Below are positions 13,141 through 13,204 of a DNA stretch of 13,204 nt, in pieces. The translations under genes were made by a program, and so were the position numbers. How positions within the stretch are numbered: the stretch's first letter is position 1; every line of letters begins with the position of its first letter. Below the pieces are notes generated by a model. The model was given only the letters and a program-made list of their open reading frames with translations, was not told the DNA's origin and ran no database searches. The stretch is from UBA9988 sp964574105 (GTDB taxonomy: Bacteria; Patescibacteriota; Minisyncoccia; Phycocordibacterales; UBA9988): NCBI GenBank assembly GCA_964574105.1, contig CAZNKH010000014.1, positions 1 to 13,204 on the forward strand, written 5' to 3'.

Positions 13141-13204
13141 GCGAGTGTAGTTCAGTGGTAGAACGCTGTCCTGATAAGACAGAGGTCGAAGGTCCGATTC
13201 CTTC
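13141..13204 (+). tRNA. tRNA-Ile (GAT), partial at the right edge
   Basis: The sequence contains the 5' acceptor GCGAGTG (13141-13147), T8-A9, a D-arm GTTC/GAAC, anticodon stem CTGTC/GACAG around the loop CTGATAA (anticodon GAT), variable loop AGGTC, and T-stem GAAGG/CCTTC ending at the window edge. The 3' acceptor strand, discriminator and any CCA lie outside. The T-loop reads TCCGATT, with C where T55 (pseudouridine) is normally found. Confidence 0.93.

Noticed and set aside
1..13204. CRISPR array, insertion sequence or integrase
   Set aside because: No regularly spaced direct repeats, transposase or recombinase motifs were seen on either strand.

Overview
The window looks like a piece of a Candidate Phyla Radiation (Patescibacteria, probably Parcubacteria-like) chromosome. 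This is an inference from gene content and style. Genes are short and tightly packed, and Shine-Dalgarno sequences are nearly absent. A soluble VirD4/TraG-like ATPase, a DUF4015-type putative glycoside hydrolase, a tiny Cys-rich protein and many glycosyltransferases form a combination typical of that group. Stops are TGA, TAG and TAA.

Layout, read on the minus strand from 10.1 kb leftward. A leaderless-looking gene (9162-10094) encodes a membrane-anchored, beta-rich extracellular protein with a prepilin-like N-terminus. It is followed by a small two-helix membrane protein (8824-9129) and a membrane-anchored DUF4015 protein (7665-8843), and this unit ends at a strong terminator (7622-7650). 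Immediately after it a new promoter (-10 at 7595-7600) starts a long operon. The operon holds the VirD4-like ATPase (5900-7585), a tandem GT4-GT4 protein (3656-5887), a GT4-GtrA fusion (2199-3659), a third GT4 (1165-2202) and a GT39-like membrane glycosyltransferase that runs off the left edge (1-1168). The last four genes are joined by three successive 4-nt ATGA overlaps. Together they suggest assembly and lipid-linked transfer of a cell-surface glycan or glycoprotein sugar chain.

The right part is patchier. A 58-residue Cys-containing gene (10166-10342) has the only clear Shine-Dalgarno in the window and its own terminator. It is followed by what may be a gene remnant on the plus strand. 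Next comes an AT-rich membrane-anchored protein gene (10527-11984) whose single reading frame is broken by two in-frame TAA codons. A GC-rich islet and tRNA-Leu(CAG) follow, with a Cys-rich small protein on the plus strand. A divergent SpeD-like pyruvoyl decarboxylase converges on that small protein across a shared terminator. The window ends inside tRNA-Ile(GAT), which has its own good promoter.

A recurring promoter style is visible: -10 boxes of the form TATACT/TACACT/TACAAT, often with an upstream TGn, placed 6-9 nt before the start codon. This implies leaderless mRNAs for at least four genes. The most interesting items are the SpeD-like enzyme with conserved processing and catalytic residues but altered substrate-region residues, the GT4-GtrA fusion, the doubly interrupted gene, and the leaderless promoter pattern.
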